A stretch of DNA of 64,000 bases, from assembly GCF_030272615.1 (NCBI RefSeq), contig NC_081415.1, positions 368,655,667 to 368,719,666 on the forward strand, in the 5' to 3' direction. Shown here one piece after another: positions 35,245 through 47,200 of the stretch (its first letter is position 1; every line of letters starts with the position of its first letter). The notes under the pieces were generated by a model, which did no database searches, was not told the origin of the DNA, and was given only the letters and a program-made list of their open reading frames with translations. The DNA is from Cryptomeria japonica. Lineage: Eukaryota; Streptophyta; Pinopsida; Cupressales; Cupressaceae. A program made the translations under genes and the position numbers.

Positions 35245-35267
35245 GGGGGGGGGGGTGGGGGGAGGGA
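35245..35267 (+). repeat. Poly-G run with quadruplex potential
   Basis: Eleven G, then T, six G, A, three G. On the plus strand this has enough G-tracts for a quadruplex and stands alone in AT-rich DNA. Confidence 0.8.
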
Positions 35268-36650
35268 ATGTTTTGATTGATATTTTTATTCCTTCATGCC
35301 ACTTATACCTCTAGCAACTAGAGGATGGGTTTTATTTTACAAATAAATAAACAATCAAGGTTTTTACCATTTCTTTTATTTTTAAGGTTACTTAACCTTT
35401 TCAAGAGTTCTGTAAAATATATTCGTATATTTACATATATGAATATATATGCCTTATGTATGCATGCTTATGGGGGGCACGTATACTGTCGGGTATACAT
35501 ACTCTTATATTCATGCTATGCATAAGACGTATACATTGATATATATACACATAAATATATTTACATGATAAAACATGAGCTTCTGCGGAATTTAAATAAT
35601 AATTAATTAAAAATTCCTTAAAATAATAACGAGTTACCTTGAAACGCAATAAAAAACCTAGGGTTGTGAACCCTAAAATCTCTGCACGGACCATCTAGGG
35701 TTACCTGATGCGACAACCAATGAAATTTGACAAGGTCAATCATAAGTCTACCTGGCTTAGGGTTTGAGTTTCAGATGGCATTAGTTCTTTCTTCCCTTTT
35801 ACCTCTCGACTTGAGGATACTTTCCCTCCCTTCACGGAGGACGAAGATCTCCTGTACACACTTGGCCTGTTCAATGAGTTAGATCAAAATTTGTCCTATT
35901 TTGACATTTCATACATCATTGTCAAAAGTAAAACATCATGTCATAATGTTAACTATCAAGTCACCAATATACCAATTATGATTCATCAAATCATCATTCT
36001 AAGCATAGTTGATTTCATACCAAATATGCATGAACATCTGAGCATATTCATTCAATTAAAACATGAAAAACTAGGGCACATTCATTCAATTTAAACATGA
36101 AAACTAGGGCACATTAAACATCTTGCAAGTATAGCATAAATACACTAGGGCAAACATATATCATGTCGTAGACATTGCATATTAACATCTAGGCCACAAG
36201 TGGGATGTAACACTTCAAACTATACTTTGACATTTGGTCCTAATCTCTCCTGAGAATATATCATTCTATTTTAGGATAGGAATTCACACATAGATGCATA
36301 TCTTTGCACAAGAATATCTCACACATTTTGCTATAGACAAAACACATCAGAGCAAAAAAAATGTGAAACAAATTTGGCTTCATTAATATTAGAATGATGT
36401 TTAATCCTGGCTATGATGGAAACACGTGGTAATCCATGATGGTATCCTCCTGTTCAATCCATCTTTGTAGAAGATAGGACTCATTGAAGAATGGGTGTGA
36501 TGGTTGGGAAATGATCCATCCTAATTAAAATTAGAGTACTTTTACTTCTAACGACTCTTGTACATCATGCTCTCTACACTTTTATTTATTAATGCAATTA
36601 TCATGGCATATTTGAAGTACAAAGCAAACTCCTGCATATTTCAAATTATC
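35268..36650. other. Non-coding region
   Basis: AT-rich, with a short local duplication (CTAGGGCACATTCATTCAAT / CTAGGGCACATTAAACAT at about 36070-36120). No gene supported. Confidence 0.35.
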
Positions 36651-37160
36651 CTCTGATTTAACCTGTTTTTCCCTACCTCACATTGAATTTTTGGGACAGG
36701 CTCTTCCTTCAGCATAGGGAAGACATCCCTAGTGAACATGTTTTTTCTGGTTGCATCTGCTTTATCTTCTCTATGACTTCTTTTGCCTGTCTCGCTTTTT
36801 CACTTTTAGGCATAGTAACAAATTTCTTATTCGGCTTCTGCAGTCCATCTGCATTCTAAAGCTTTCTTGGATTAGGATTTGGAATTGCCAGTTGCTGCAT
36901 GGCCAAAGCACATTCTTGTACTAGTTGTTCATACTCATAGCAAAGTACAACAGAATGGATACTTTCTTAATTCACTTGTTGCACTAAACTCATTGTTGCA
37001 GAATGAAATGTGATGCTTTTGCGAAACAACTCACCAAGTGAAGCATCTTATAGACCCTTCTATAGATATAGCTAGGCTGTAGGCCATTATTCTTTAATAT
37101 GTGTAGGCATATTCATCAACGAGCTTTCCAACTTACTTGAAGACATATTTAAATTTGTTA
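36650..37160 (-). pseudogene. Eroded ORF of unknown type
   Basis: Minus-strand translation gives coding-like passages interrupted by stops: MSSSKLESSLMNMPTHIKE, LGELFRKSITFHSATMSLVQ, CYEYEQLVQECALAMQQLAI and KARQAKEVIEKIKQM. Composition (helical, Gln/Lys/Glu-rich) would fit a gag or coiled-coil protein of a retroelement. I do not recognise a family. Confidence 0.3.
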
Positions 37161-37933
37161 ATGCAAAACATACAATCTCATCCAAACTGGGTTCTTGTAG
37201 GCATCTCTTCTGTAGGTTGGAAACCTATATGCCAAGTTACCCTGAAAAGGTGAACTTTTCTGAAAAACGATGGTTCCATACCAAAGATTTTCTCTGTGTA
37301 AAGTGCTATAAGATGTTCCTAAGGAATTTTTTTTTATCTCATACTAGCCTTACCTAATCCAGTTATTTTTTTTTCAAAGTGTGTAATTCATCTAGAGATG
37401 GCTGGATGCCCAGAAATCTGCATATTAACCTCTGAGTGGCTAAAACTACTCTATGACCTTGTGTTTTCCATATCCAAATCCTGAATTGGACTATCCTCCA
37501 TCACCCCCAAGCATCTTTTTTAAGTCCTTTGCTCTGTGACCTTGGTACTTTGCTTTCTTGCTGCACCAATGATTGTCGCCATAATTGTTGCTGACAGTGA
37601 TGATTCCCCCCAGTAAGAGTTCACTAGAAAGGACCTTAGGGTACAAAATTTGCCCTGTGGTGACATTTAAGAAAACAAATCAATCGCTTTGATACAAATC
37701 TATGGGTCTGAAAGGAAAATTTCCAAGAGTGAAATCTGGAGACACCAGCCAAACACGGACCAAACTCTGCATCTCTCTCTAATGGAAACTCAAGATGTTC
37801 TAAAATCATTTTTTGGAGTGAATATTCTTATAGCTATTTTATAATGTAATATCTTTAAGTTGAAATATTTTTTAACTTTCCAAGCTATTAATGTTCTATA
37901 TATTGACAATGACGTTTATTTATTGTCCTGTAG

Positions 37934-38062
37934 ATTCACAAGCATGTTCATATGTTTGGGGAATGTGTAGCTAAAGAATCTGATCTGGAGGCGGTCACTT
38001 CTCTATTGGTTGCTTTTCACAGATGTATGATTGGCTTGGAACAAACAGATAATCTTCCTCAG
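37934..38062 (+). CDS. Probable host-gene exon A (43 codons)
   Basis: The acceptor TTTATTGTCCTGTAG precedes the frame IHKHVHMFGECVAKESDLEA, then VTSLLVAFHRCMIGLEQTDN and LPQ. The exon has no stop, non-repetitive amino-acid use and phase 0 at both ends. The donor reads CAG|GCAGGT, a GC-type donor. Using the GT four bases later instead would put a stop early in exon B. Joined to exon B it reads LPQ-IAFLDML. I do not recognise the protein. It could also be a gene fragment captured by a transposon. Confidence 0.5.
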
Positions 38063-38430
38063 GCAGGTCACTACTGCCTGTAAAACTAAATTATATTTTC
38101 AGTTTCAATTGTTCTGCAATGAAATATCTGAATGCTTGCATCAGATTGTTGAGTTGAATCCATAACTAATGCTAGTGTCATCTTGGCTGAGAGAATATGA
38201 AATCAGTTGCTAGTACAATCTTTCTAAAAGGGCATACTTTTTTTGAAATGAGATAGCTAAAGAACTTAGGTCATTCAACATACCAAGGAGACATATAAAT
38301 AAGTTTTTCTTCCTCAAATCAAAATAATCAGTATGAAAATAAATGTTCCATTATTCAGAGTGTGGTTAGTTAGGTTCATTACAGTTTGTTTTAGCAGTTA
38401 GCCATTGCATTCACATAAAGTCTTTTTCAG

Positions 38431-38646
38431 ATAGCTTTTCTTGACATGTTAATTTATGATGGAACCTTGCAGAATAATTGTCCTGTTGATTATGATGGAT
38501 CTCAAATTCCTCTGATTGGTTTCCAGTTTGAGGCTTTGCCTGAGGATCTTGAAGGAAAATCTGGATGGGCAGATGCCGAGATACATCATTTACTAACACT
38601 GATAGTTTCTAACCTCAGGAGGCTCAACCAATGCTCGTCTCTTGTT
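38431..38646 (+). CDS. Probable host-gene exon B (72 codons)
   Basis: The acceptor AGTCTTTTTCAG precedes IAFLDMLIYDGTLQNNCPVD, then YDGSQIPLIGFQFEALPEDL, EGKSGWADAEIHHLLTLIVS and NLRRLNQCSSLVV. The donor GTT|GTAAGA is good. Length is 216 bp, phase 0 to phase 0. The composition resembles an alpha-helical solenoid part of a large protein, but I cannot name it. No further exon is apparent before the gypsy remnants begin at about 38.78 kb, so the next exon, if any, lies past them. Confidence 0.55.
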
Positions 38647-38776
38647 GTAAGAATGCCTATATTTCTCTGTATTTTTCATGTGTGCAAAGAATTATGTTTT
38701 TCTTTGTAATGTGTAATTTTTTTAGTGAACTGGGAATTGTCTTTAGTTTTTCACCTTGGTAAGTGTATAGGAATGC

Positions 38777-38990
38777 TGTTGGTGTTTTAATTTGTCACTT
38801 TCATAATAAACAACATAACAGTGGATGAGGAAATCCTCTCTTCAAATTCACAGGAGAGCCTCCCCGATCAAACCTACCCCTAAATCTATAACAATAAATA
38901 AGCTTGTTGCTATAAACGCTGCACAAATTGTTCCTTGCGGTTGCACATAAAGATGAAATAGCTAAATCAAACTTGACCTGTCTATTTCTT
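38777..38990. repeat. Direct repeat, left copy (TGTTGGTGTTTTAATTTG start)
   Basis: Homologous to 39569-39775: both start TGTTGGTGTTTTAATTTG and share GTGGATGAGGAAATC and CACATAAAGATGAAAT with obvious divergence between. They could be remnants of two LTRs or two insertions of one family around an RT fragment. Confidence 0.6.
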
Positions 38991-38999
38991 CTTTGTTAC

Positions 39000-39592
39000 A
39001 ACAGACATAAAATGGAAGATCCATGAAATCTATAGTGGTCAAACACCACAATAAAAAATGATTGAGATGATTAATATTCTTAAGAGAAAACAATGAAATC
39101 ATTTCAATAGACCTCGATCACCTCATCTCTTAGATGATAGATCACCAGATTCTGAATTCATCACTCTTTGAAAGGTTTCCCTCAGCTTCACTAATCCAAA
39201 TGGCATCCTTTCATAAGAAACTGTTCACTATAGAGTTGTAAATGGCATCTTGGGCTGATCATTTGTTAGTACCTCAATTTGATTATTTTAGTAATGACAA
39301 CATCTTGGAGTTGGTTACTCTAGAATATGATCCATAAAAGGCGAAGGATGATTATCCTTCAATGAAGTTAGATTGAGACTCATGAAATCCACACATATCC
39401 TTGGTTTGCCATTTGTCTTTCTTACTGACACTATGTTGGAAATCCATGTAGAGTGATGTGTTGAAAAAATGATTCTATCCAACATTTTTTGAATCTTGCT
39501 ATAAATTGTAATAGTTAAGCATGGGTTGTATGGCCTATGCGTTCGCTTGAAGGGATTCACTTCGAACTTGTTGGTGTTTTAATTTGGTACTT
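39000..39592 (-). pseudogene. Gypsy reverse-transcriptase fragment
   Basis: Minus strand: THRPYNPCLTITIYSKIQKM, then STWISNIVSVRKTNGKPRIC and VDFMSLNLTSLKDNHPSPFM-DHIL (the R/KNG..R.CVD.R.LN pattern before the RT core). Further on in other frames come SYERMPFGLVKLRETFQRVM (usual Y..MPFGL.NA..TFQR.M) and VFDHYRFHGSSI. The region with the catalytic YxDD box is not recognisable. It may be the RT of the gypsy element whose protease lies at 40.5-41 kb. Confidence 0.6.
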
Positions 39593-39775
39593 TTTGTGAT
39601 CACACAAAAGAAAATAGTGGATGAGGAAATCTTCTTTTCAAATTCCAAGGGGAAGCTCCTTGATTTAGTCATCTTTTAAATTTAAAACAATATACAAGTT
39701 TTCTACTATAAATGTTGCATAATTTGCTTTTTGGGGTTTCACATAAAGATGAAATTACTAAAGCAATCTTGTTTT
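39569..39775. repeat. Direct repeat, right copy
   Basis: Partner of 38777-38990. It continues as non-coding DNA to about 40260, where gypsy-like coding resumes on the minus strand. Confidence 0.6.
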
Positions 39776-40299
39776 ATTTGTTTTTGATTTCATAGGTTTT
39801 GAGCACAAGACTTGAAAATCTCGTATCTCATCACTAATTTTTTTTTTTAAAATTTGATAGCTAAAACATAAACAATAACACTATCCGAAGATTAAAACAG
39901 AGATCTTTGGAATTGTATCAACAATGAATTTGATCTTGAAGAGACGTATAATACTTGAAAACAATGATGATTTGGAACAATAGATGAAGGCAACTAACTA
40001 TTAAAAAATATTCAAATCTGTTTCGTAAGTTTGAACACTGATGTCACAAAGTTAACACAGATCTTCTATTAATTGTCTTTGCCCTTGAATGGTTACAACA
40101 CTTAATTGTTGATTTGATTGGAAATCTTGGTAGTGTAAATAAGATTTACTTTTGCATTCATTACACACAAAATACTTAGCACATTAACTTGACTTCAAAC
40201 TTAAATGATAACCTCTATTAGCATAAGCTTTCTTTCAACTATCATTACAATTATTTGTAAATGACACATTTATAACTTTTCATTTGAAGCTTTTCAACC

Positions 40300-40977
40300 T
40301 TCCTCCCTTCAAAAATAATATGAAAACGAGTCTCTACGTTCTTTCCATCTTATCCTTCTCATCTTGGGCATCACTTTCAAAGGAAGGCTCAAACTCATAA
40401 TTTTTTCTCCTTTTTTTTTGCATAATTTTCCTTTCATCCTTGATTTGGGCCCATAGGCTATCTTGCGTGCCACTTTTTTGTGTTTTACTATTTTTGTTTG
40501 GCCTAAAAACATGCCATTTTGGTGGTTAATGGAGCTTGGGTGCCTTGTTGCTTCTTGGTGGAACTTTGGATCATTAATGTCAAGTGGAACTTTTTGAATT
40601 TAATGTGTAGTGAGACTTTTGATATTAGTCTCCAAGAAATAGATCTTTTAGACATAGACACTAAGTTGTTGGAGTTTCACATGGCAACAAAATACTCACC
40701 ACATAGAAATCATCTTTCAACTCATACTCACCTAATTGTATGCTCAGGTTACAGATCTTCTAAGTGCAAGTGAGTTTAAACCCATCTGCCACCATCACTT
40801 TAAATCCTTCAAAATTTTTTGTTTGGAGTCCCCTCTTGGCCATGAGGCGCTCATTTAATGAAATTGTCAGTGGCACCTATATCAATGAGAGTTGTTATTT
40901 GCTGCCCATAGACTACACCCCTAACCTTAAATGATCCCACTTTCTAGAAGCTAGAAAGTTGGGCAATGGTTTAATAA
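40300..40977 (-). pseudogene. Gypsy protease region, interrupted upstream by the 7.5-kb insertion
   Basis: Hand translation gives GVVYGQQITTLIDIGATDNF (protease; usual D-S-G-A-T-H-N-F, here D-I-G), then after a frame change ERLMAKRGLQTKNFEGFKVM, VADGFKLTCT-stop and LSIQLGEYELKDDFYVVSIL. These are the standard plant gypsy aspartic-protease passages. The segment 40309-40512 continues as a Lys-rich linker. The frame begins directly at the CAACC duplication bordering the 40983-48512 insertion, whose other side (48513 on) leads back to the gag. Confidence 0.65.
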
Positions 40978-40982
40978 CAACC
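40978..40982. repeat. Target-site duplication CAACC, left copy
   Basis: CAACC directly precedes TGTTGTGACC. An identical CAACC follows the insertion at 48513-48517. Confidence 0.85.
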
Positions 40983-41431
40983 TGTTGTGACCATTTCACA
41001 CATCGCCCCATTTAAAATGGGGACCCCCTCTTTTTGCTCGTTTTTGCTCGCCTTTCGCTTTGCTTTTTAGGGTTTTGGTAGTTCGTCGGTTGTCTGGATT
41101 TAGGGTCAAGCCTTAGGGTTCCTTTTTTTTTTGTCTTTTCAGACCAGAATCCAGTCAGTTTTGAGAGCTTTTGAGCTTCCTTTTGTAGGATGCAAATTTT
41201 GAATGCAATGATTTCGCCAGAATGGTCTATTTTCAGTTGGAAATTTTGAGTGCAGAGCTTAAATTTGTCTAAGTGTTGATGATGAAATGTGAATTTTTGT
41301 CCAATTGAGTAATTTTGACCAAATTTTGACCTTTTTTGATTTTTGATCCCGGGCATTGGAAATGATTTGTTTTTGCCTTGTGAAGTGATTAAATGTGTAA
41401 AATCTTAACATTTTGGCCTGTAGGAGCAAAA

Positions 41432-43368
41432 TCGCTCCTGTCCCTCAGTGAAGGACTGGAGCTACAAATCAAATTTTGCCTTGTACTTGCAGGATTTTTA
41501 CGACTTGACGATTTGAAGAGGTCCAAGGAGATGTGTTTTACCAAATGAATATAACTTGAAGTGCCGTCGTGAAGAAGAATGACCCAAAATGCCAAAATCG
41601 CTCCTGTCCCTCAGTCAGGGACCAGGGCGAAGTTCTTTGTAGCTCCCGTCCCTCTCCCAGGGACCAGAGCGAAATTCTTCATAAGGTACGTTCTGGGCAA
41701 AGATCAAGTCAGTTTTATGTTTGAAGGCAAGAAAGGAGGTGAGTTGAACTCGTTGAAGACAAATTGAATATTATGAAACGTCAACAAGGGACCCAAATGT
41801 TGAAGTTCGCTCCTGTCCCTCAATCAGGGACCAGAGCGATTTTTGTTTTAGACAAATTTCTTGCTAAGTTGCAATCAATCCCAAGGCATGGATGAATGAA
41901 AGGAGGAACAACGGATCCGTTGAAGACAATTTTCGAAGGTGGTAATGTAAGATGAAGCCCCCAAGACCAGGATCGCTCCTGTCCCTCTCCAAGGGACCAG
42001 GGCGATATGATGGTTATATTGCCTTTTATCCAAGTTTAGACCACTCCAAGACGAAGTACATGGTGGTGAAGACATTTTAAGGCGTCTTAATCAAGCACAA
42101 AGTTACAAAGGTCGCCTATGTTGAACGAATTTACATCAAGACACCAAGTTCGCTCCTGTCCCTCAGGAAGGGACCAGAGCGAAATTTGCATAAAGGCTCT
42201 AAATTTTGAAAATTGATCACGTTCCAAATGTCCAAGGGAATCAAAAGGACTTTATTTTATGCGATGAAGGCGATGGCAAGTTGAACAAAGTAAACACGAG
42301 CTCAAAATACCTAAGTTCGCTCCTGTCCCTCAGGAAGTGACCAGAGCGATATTAATCATATTGGCTAAATCTCTCAAAAATCACGTGAGGTCAAGGTTTT
42401 TGCGGATCACACAAGGTCTAAGGCATCATAACAAGGTGATATGCAAAAGGGTTAAACGTTAAATGATCATCGAATTGAACAAAGAGGCTATATCGCTCCT
42501 GTCCCTCAGGAAGGGACCATAGCGATTTGCATAGGAACCTTCATTTTTCTTCAAATGCATGACAAGGCAAGGATAGGCAAGGTCAAAGACGCTATTTGGA
42601 AAGCAATGAACAAAGAACAAAGATCAAAAGTTTGCAAATTTGAACCAAGACACAAGGATCGCTCCTGTCCCTCAGGAAGGGACCAGAGCGATATTGGTTA
42701 GAACACTCGTTATCCTTTGAAGACCACGTCAAGGCAAAGTTGCACAAGGTTTTAAACATCATTTGGAAGGTGATACAAAGGAGATGGACGTTAAGATGTT
42801 ACCAATTTAAGCTTGAAATGGAGAAAACACATGGATCACTCCTGTCCCTCTCCAAGGGACAAGGGCGATGATCCTCTTAACATCAAAAACGTCTCGTAGA
42901 ATTCAAGTGAAATGAGCGTGGAATGAAGGAATTGCATTATTTATCCTTCACAATGAAGATTGAGGTTCGAAGTTACAAAGATTTAAGTGAAAACATGAGG
43001 ATCGCTCCTGTCCCTCTTCAAGGGACCAGGGCGATATTTGCTCAAACACTCGTTATCCTTCGAAGATCATGACAAAATAAGTTGCAAAGGGGTTTGAAAC
43101 GTCTTATGAAAGGTAATGAACAAGGAATCAAAATCAAGAACGAAGAATCTCACGTAAAAGAATGGAGATCGCTCCTGTCCCTCTCCAAGGGACCAGGGCG
43201 ATATTACATCCAAAGGCACTAGTTCGCACAAAGCAAGGCAATCAAGCTCGAAGGACCCAACTAAAATGCCGATTTGAACGTAAGGATCAAGACTTTGGAC
43301 GTCAAAAATGCAAGGATCATGACCCAATTGATGGATCGCTCCTGTCCCTCAGTCAGGGATCAGGGTGA
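41432..43368 (+). repeat. Tandem array of 13 conserved 33-bp hairpins in a 166/177-bp repeat
   Basis: Each core is a 14-nt arm TCGCTCCTGTCCCT, a 5-nt loop (CAGTC, CTCCA or CAGGA are common) and a 14-nt arm AGGGACCAGRGCGA. Starts: 41432, 41598, 41641, 41807, 41973, 42150, 42317, 42493, 42659, 42836, 43002, 43169, 43336. Apart from one 43-bp step, steps are 166-167 or 176-177 bp. Spacers are recognisably related but much more diverged than the cores. Twelve of 14 arm positions can pair. The R position pairs with T as A or as a G-U wobble in plus-strand RNA. The first unit is the most degraded. Confidence 0.9.
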
Positions 43369-44237
43369 TGAGGTTTGTATATTTCATTTTCAAATTTTGG
43401 CGCTCAAGCACGCTTTTTTGAATTTATTTAAATGCTAAAATTCGATAAATCTAATTAAAATGGCATTTAATATTTGCGCTTGGTATTAATTAATTATTTT
43501 GCCTTGTAAAAAAAAAAAAATCGAAATTTATTAATTTAAATAATAAAGGCATTCAATAATTAATTATTAATTTAATAAAAAAATCAAAAGGAGCGCTTGG
43601 TTTGTGAGAGTCGGCCTTGTTATTTATTAAAAATCGTTTTAATTACCTAATATTATGAAAGTCGGCCTATATGGAGGTGAAAGGTGTGAGCGCTATAAAG
43701 GAGGGGTGCAAATTGTCATTTTCACATCATCATTTATCATCTCTTGCATGCGATCTTGAAGGAGAAGGTGCGAATTGTGTTTGAGGGGTGCGAACTTGGT
43801 TTTCACTTGAGCGAATTGATAAAGGATCGATCATTTAAAGGAGATCACGTCAAGGGCATACCAAAGGTGGCGAATTTGCCAAGGCATTAGAGAGTACGTC
43901 AAAGACTTGAAGGGCGGCGAAGTTGATAAGAGGAACGTTGTTTGAAGATCACATCAAAGCTATCTAACTTCAATTTTGCCTAGGCGATTTTATTCATTTT
44001 GCATTCTAGAGTTAGCTCTCTATTGAGGTATGGCGATATTGCTTTATTGTTTTAATTTTGAACGTTGATCGTTATAGCCTAAATTTTGAATTTTGAATTT
44101 TGAATTTCGAATTCCTAGCTCGATCGTTTTTTAGGAAATGATAACTCAAGGACTTATCATGAAGTTTCCTAAAATATTCTCTAATCTATGTTATATATTG
44201 CAAGATCTAGTTTCTCATTGTGAAATGTTGTGTAGGT
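43369..44237 (+). other. Leader between hairpin array and long ORF
   Basis: AT-rich, no coding frame. Just before the ORF, TTGTGAAATGTTGTGTAG followed by GTATGG could be a 3' splice site two bases before the ATG. The related copy has TTGTTATCAG|GTAT at the matching place, so a spliced 5' leader is possible. Confidence 0.4.
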
Positions 44238-47200
44238 ATGGCAACCCCGAAGGCGGGAGCATCCACCAGTCGTTCAGCTCTCATGAAAGAAGATCAGAAG
44301 ACCGAAGAAGTGGAGACCAAGATCGTGTCGAAGTGGAGCAACATTGGAGATACTAACTTAGGCAACTTTAGCACGAAAAAGTTCCGAGAGGTCCCTTATA
44401 TTGGCAAGCCATCACCTGTCGCCCGGAGAATAATCGAGAGTGGCATCATTAAGGCGGCTGGCTTTCCTCCAGCTGTTCAGTGCCATGAGTTGATGATCGA
44501 GTGTGCTCGTCACTATGATCCACAGTCCAGAACGATCGTGTCTAATGAGGGAAACACTTTGGCGTACCTTTCAGAGGAAGCTATAAGTGAAGCTTTCCAT
44601 CTTCCAGAGCACAGGGACATGATATATAAGAGCATAGAAGGAGCCAGATCAATGTACGAAGATGATCCAGATGCTTGTCTAAGCATTATCAATAAGAACT
44701 GGTTACTTAAGAGCCGTCCCTGTCTGAGCAAGATCCCGAACACACCGCACAGGATTGATTTCCAGGAGGAGTACAGAGATTTGATTACAATGCTCAACCG
44801 AGTTACAGGAGCCCCTCACGCCTTCTATTTTGAGAAGTGGATGTTCTACTTCATCCAGGTGATCGTTCAAGGGAAAGGTACGGTACATTGGGCTAGGATG
44901 ATTAGCCATTGCTTAGACGTACAGTTGAGGAGACTCAAGGCTACTAAGTCCTTCCACATGAGTTCATACGTCATCTATGCCTTGATCAGGAGTGTTGAGT
45001 ACGCAGGACTACCTCACAGAGGAGTGATTGGAAGAGGACCCGGCAAGGTCAGAGCTTGCGATTCCTATGCCTACTTGCATCATCCGCCAGGGAGCAACTA
45101 TAAGTTGGTTAATGATACTTTCACGATGAACATCACAAGGACGTTGCAAGGTGGGATTCACAACAGATTATCTCAGGATGCACAGGAATTCATAAGGAGG
45201 TACGGTGCTTGGTTCATTCAGTTTCCCAAGTTCACTTATATTAGAGTGCATGGATGTCCTTTACCCCCATACATGTTGCCGAGGTATCCAACAGACGGAA
45301 TTGTGTTACTTGAAGTAACGAGACAGTTGGCAGCATATGCGAGGGCATTCAGACACAGACATTAGAATGGAGTTCCAGTACCTATCATTTTGGGCAATTC
45401 AGTTGAGGTATGTCCTAATGCCTTAGCCATGGATGACGCAGAGAAGGAGTTAGCCTTGTATTCTTTTTCATCTTTTGCTTTGAGAGAAAGCTTTGATCCA
45501 CATGGACATTTAGAGGAGACAGTCGGCAGAAAGTTTAAGCATAAGTACCAAATTGAAGATTTTATGATGAATCTCTTAGATGATCTTGAAGTGAAACGAA
45601 AAATGCATTCTAGATTGCCTTTGGATTTCATCAGGAAGTGCAGGATTTACAGAGTGGCCGACCAAGCTCAGGACAGTGGCAGACATATCCAGTCATCCTA
45701 TGATCGAGAAAGCAAATCAATAAGGTTGGATTGGAATGAGCCCGAGGTCGTGGATCTAGATACTTTGACAGCACCAGTCTTGTCTTGTACTCGCAGATGG
45801 GTTGATGTACAGCATCAGAAGTTGAGAGAGCAAGGCATAGCTATGACTTTCACTTTGGAAGAGAAACCAGCCGAAGGTGGAGCTAGTGTGAGTGAAGGCA
45901 ATCCTAATCCTAGAAATTCAGGTGAAGGTAACCTTCGATGTGCCAGTGAGGGCAATCTCCATCCAAGAGGTTCGAAGAGGAAAGAGAGACCTGGAAAGAG
46001 AGAATCTTCCAAGAAGAAACAAGAGGCCAACCGAGATCGTTCATCCGGTACATCTTCTAGACCAGAGAAGAGAACAATTCCAGTGGAAGAATCCATGGAG
46101 TCTATGGTGCAGAACGATAGGCAGGAAGAAGGACAGGCACAACAAGGGTCACCAGATGGATCTCTCCAGGACTATGAGTTAGATGAAGATAAAGAGGACA
46201 ATGTGATGACATCTCCTCCCAGAGAAGAAGAAATAGTGCATAAAGAAATCCAAGTTCAAGAAACAAGATCGAGTATTCCAGATTGGTTGAAGGAAAGATT
46301 AACCAAGGTGATCGTAGTAGAGGACGAGGACAATGCAATTGATTTAGAGAGCCTTGTTGGATGCTCACATGAAGTAACAGAAAAGAGGAAGGCTACCATG
46401 ATGTCCAAGATGATTCGAGATGAGACTGGATCCAGAAAACTGCAGATAGCTACACCGGCAGTAGACAAATATGAAGGTGAGATCCTAGCAGAGGAATATG
46501 ATATATAGACATTTGAGCTAGGACCATCCACAGCAGAGCAGACATTGGACGATGCTACCGACTCATTTGAGGCATTGAAAGACAAGCTTAGAGAAGAAAT
46601 GGAGAAGAACAGAAAGCTTGAGAGAGAGGTCGGTGCATGGAGGACTTATTTCAGTCACATCAATGAACCTTTGGGACGTCAGGATCCAGCTAGATCACCA
46701 GTGCAAGCACTTCCACTTCAATCAATCAATGAAGCAGAAAGATTCAGGAACATGGTCCAACGTACAAGTAATTGGATGGATAGATCTCATACAGTGGCCA
46801 TAGAATTTGTAACAAGAATGATGAAGATTATTCATCAAGCTATCCAGGTTCTTGAGATAATCCACAATTTGATGATAACAGTAGCCGCATTTGCTCATAC
46901 CAAAGATGTTATCATTCCTGTCTTGAAAGTAATTAGACATACATCAAGGAAGGTCTTGGCACAAGAGAAGATCATGGATGGAGGACCTCACAGTTTGCTT
47001 CAGTGGTCAACCTTACTCCATATGAAGAGTGTTCTCTTCGAGGACATCAGTACTAGATGTAGCCAAGTTGAGGAGGTGATCAATCCGATCCAGGACAGAG
47101 TATTTGAGGTACTTCGTACCATTCTTGGCAGAAGGATCGAGGTCGAGACAGATGTAGATATGGAGGAATTAGAGGATAGAATCAAGGTCATCTTTTGCAA

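Noticed and set aside
35245-35267. Poly-G run as a copia LTR C-rich tract
   Set aside because: It lacks the neighbouring family signatures (TGAATCA, GAAAACCC) seen at 19130 and 61780.
35431-35694. Short Tyr/Ile-rich frame at 35.4-35.7 kb
   Set aside because: It arises from TATA/ATAC-rich simple sequence, with no homology features.
41432-43368. CRISPR-like array (repeats with spacers)
   Set aside because: Repeats are dyads in 166-177-bp tandem units with related spacers, in a plant retroelement; there is no leader or cas gene and the spacing is far too long.
44138-44356. Alternative start upstream of the long ORF and a short overlapping frame
   Set aside because: The in-frame codon at 44220 is GTG, not ATG; the overlapping frame closes after 72 codons and lacks homology to copy 2.
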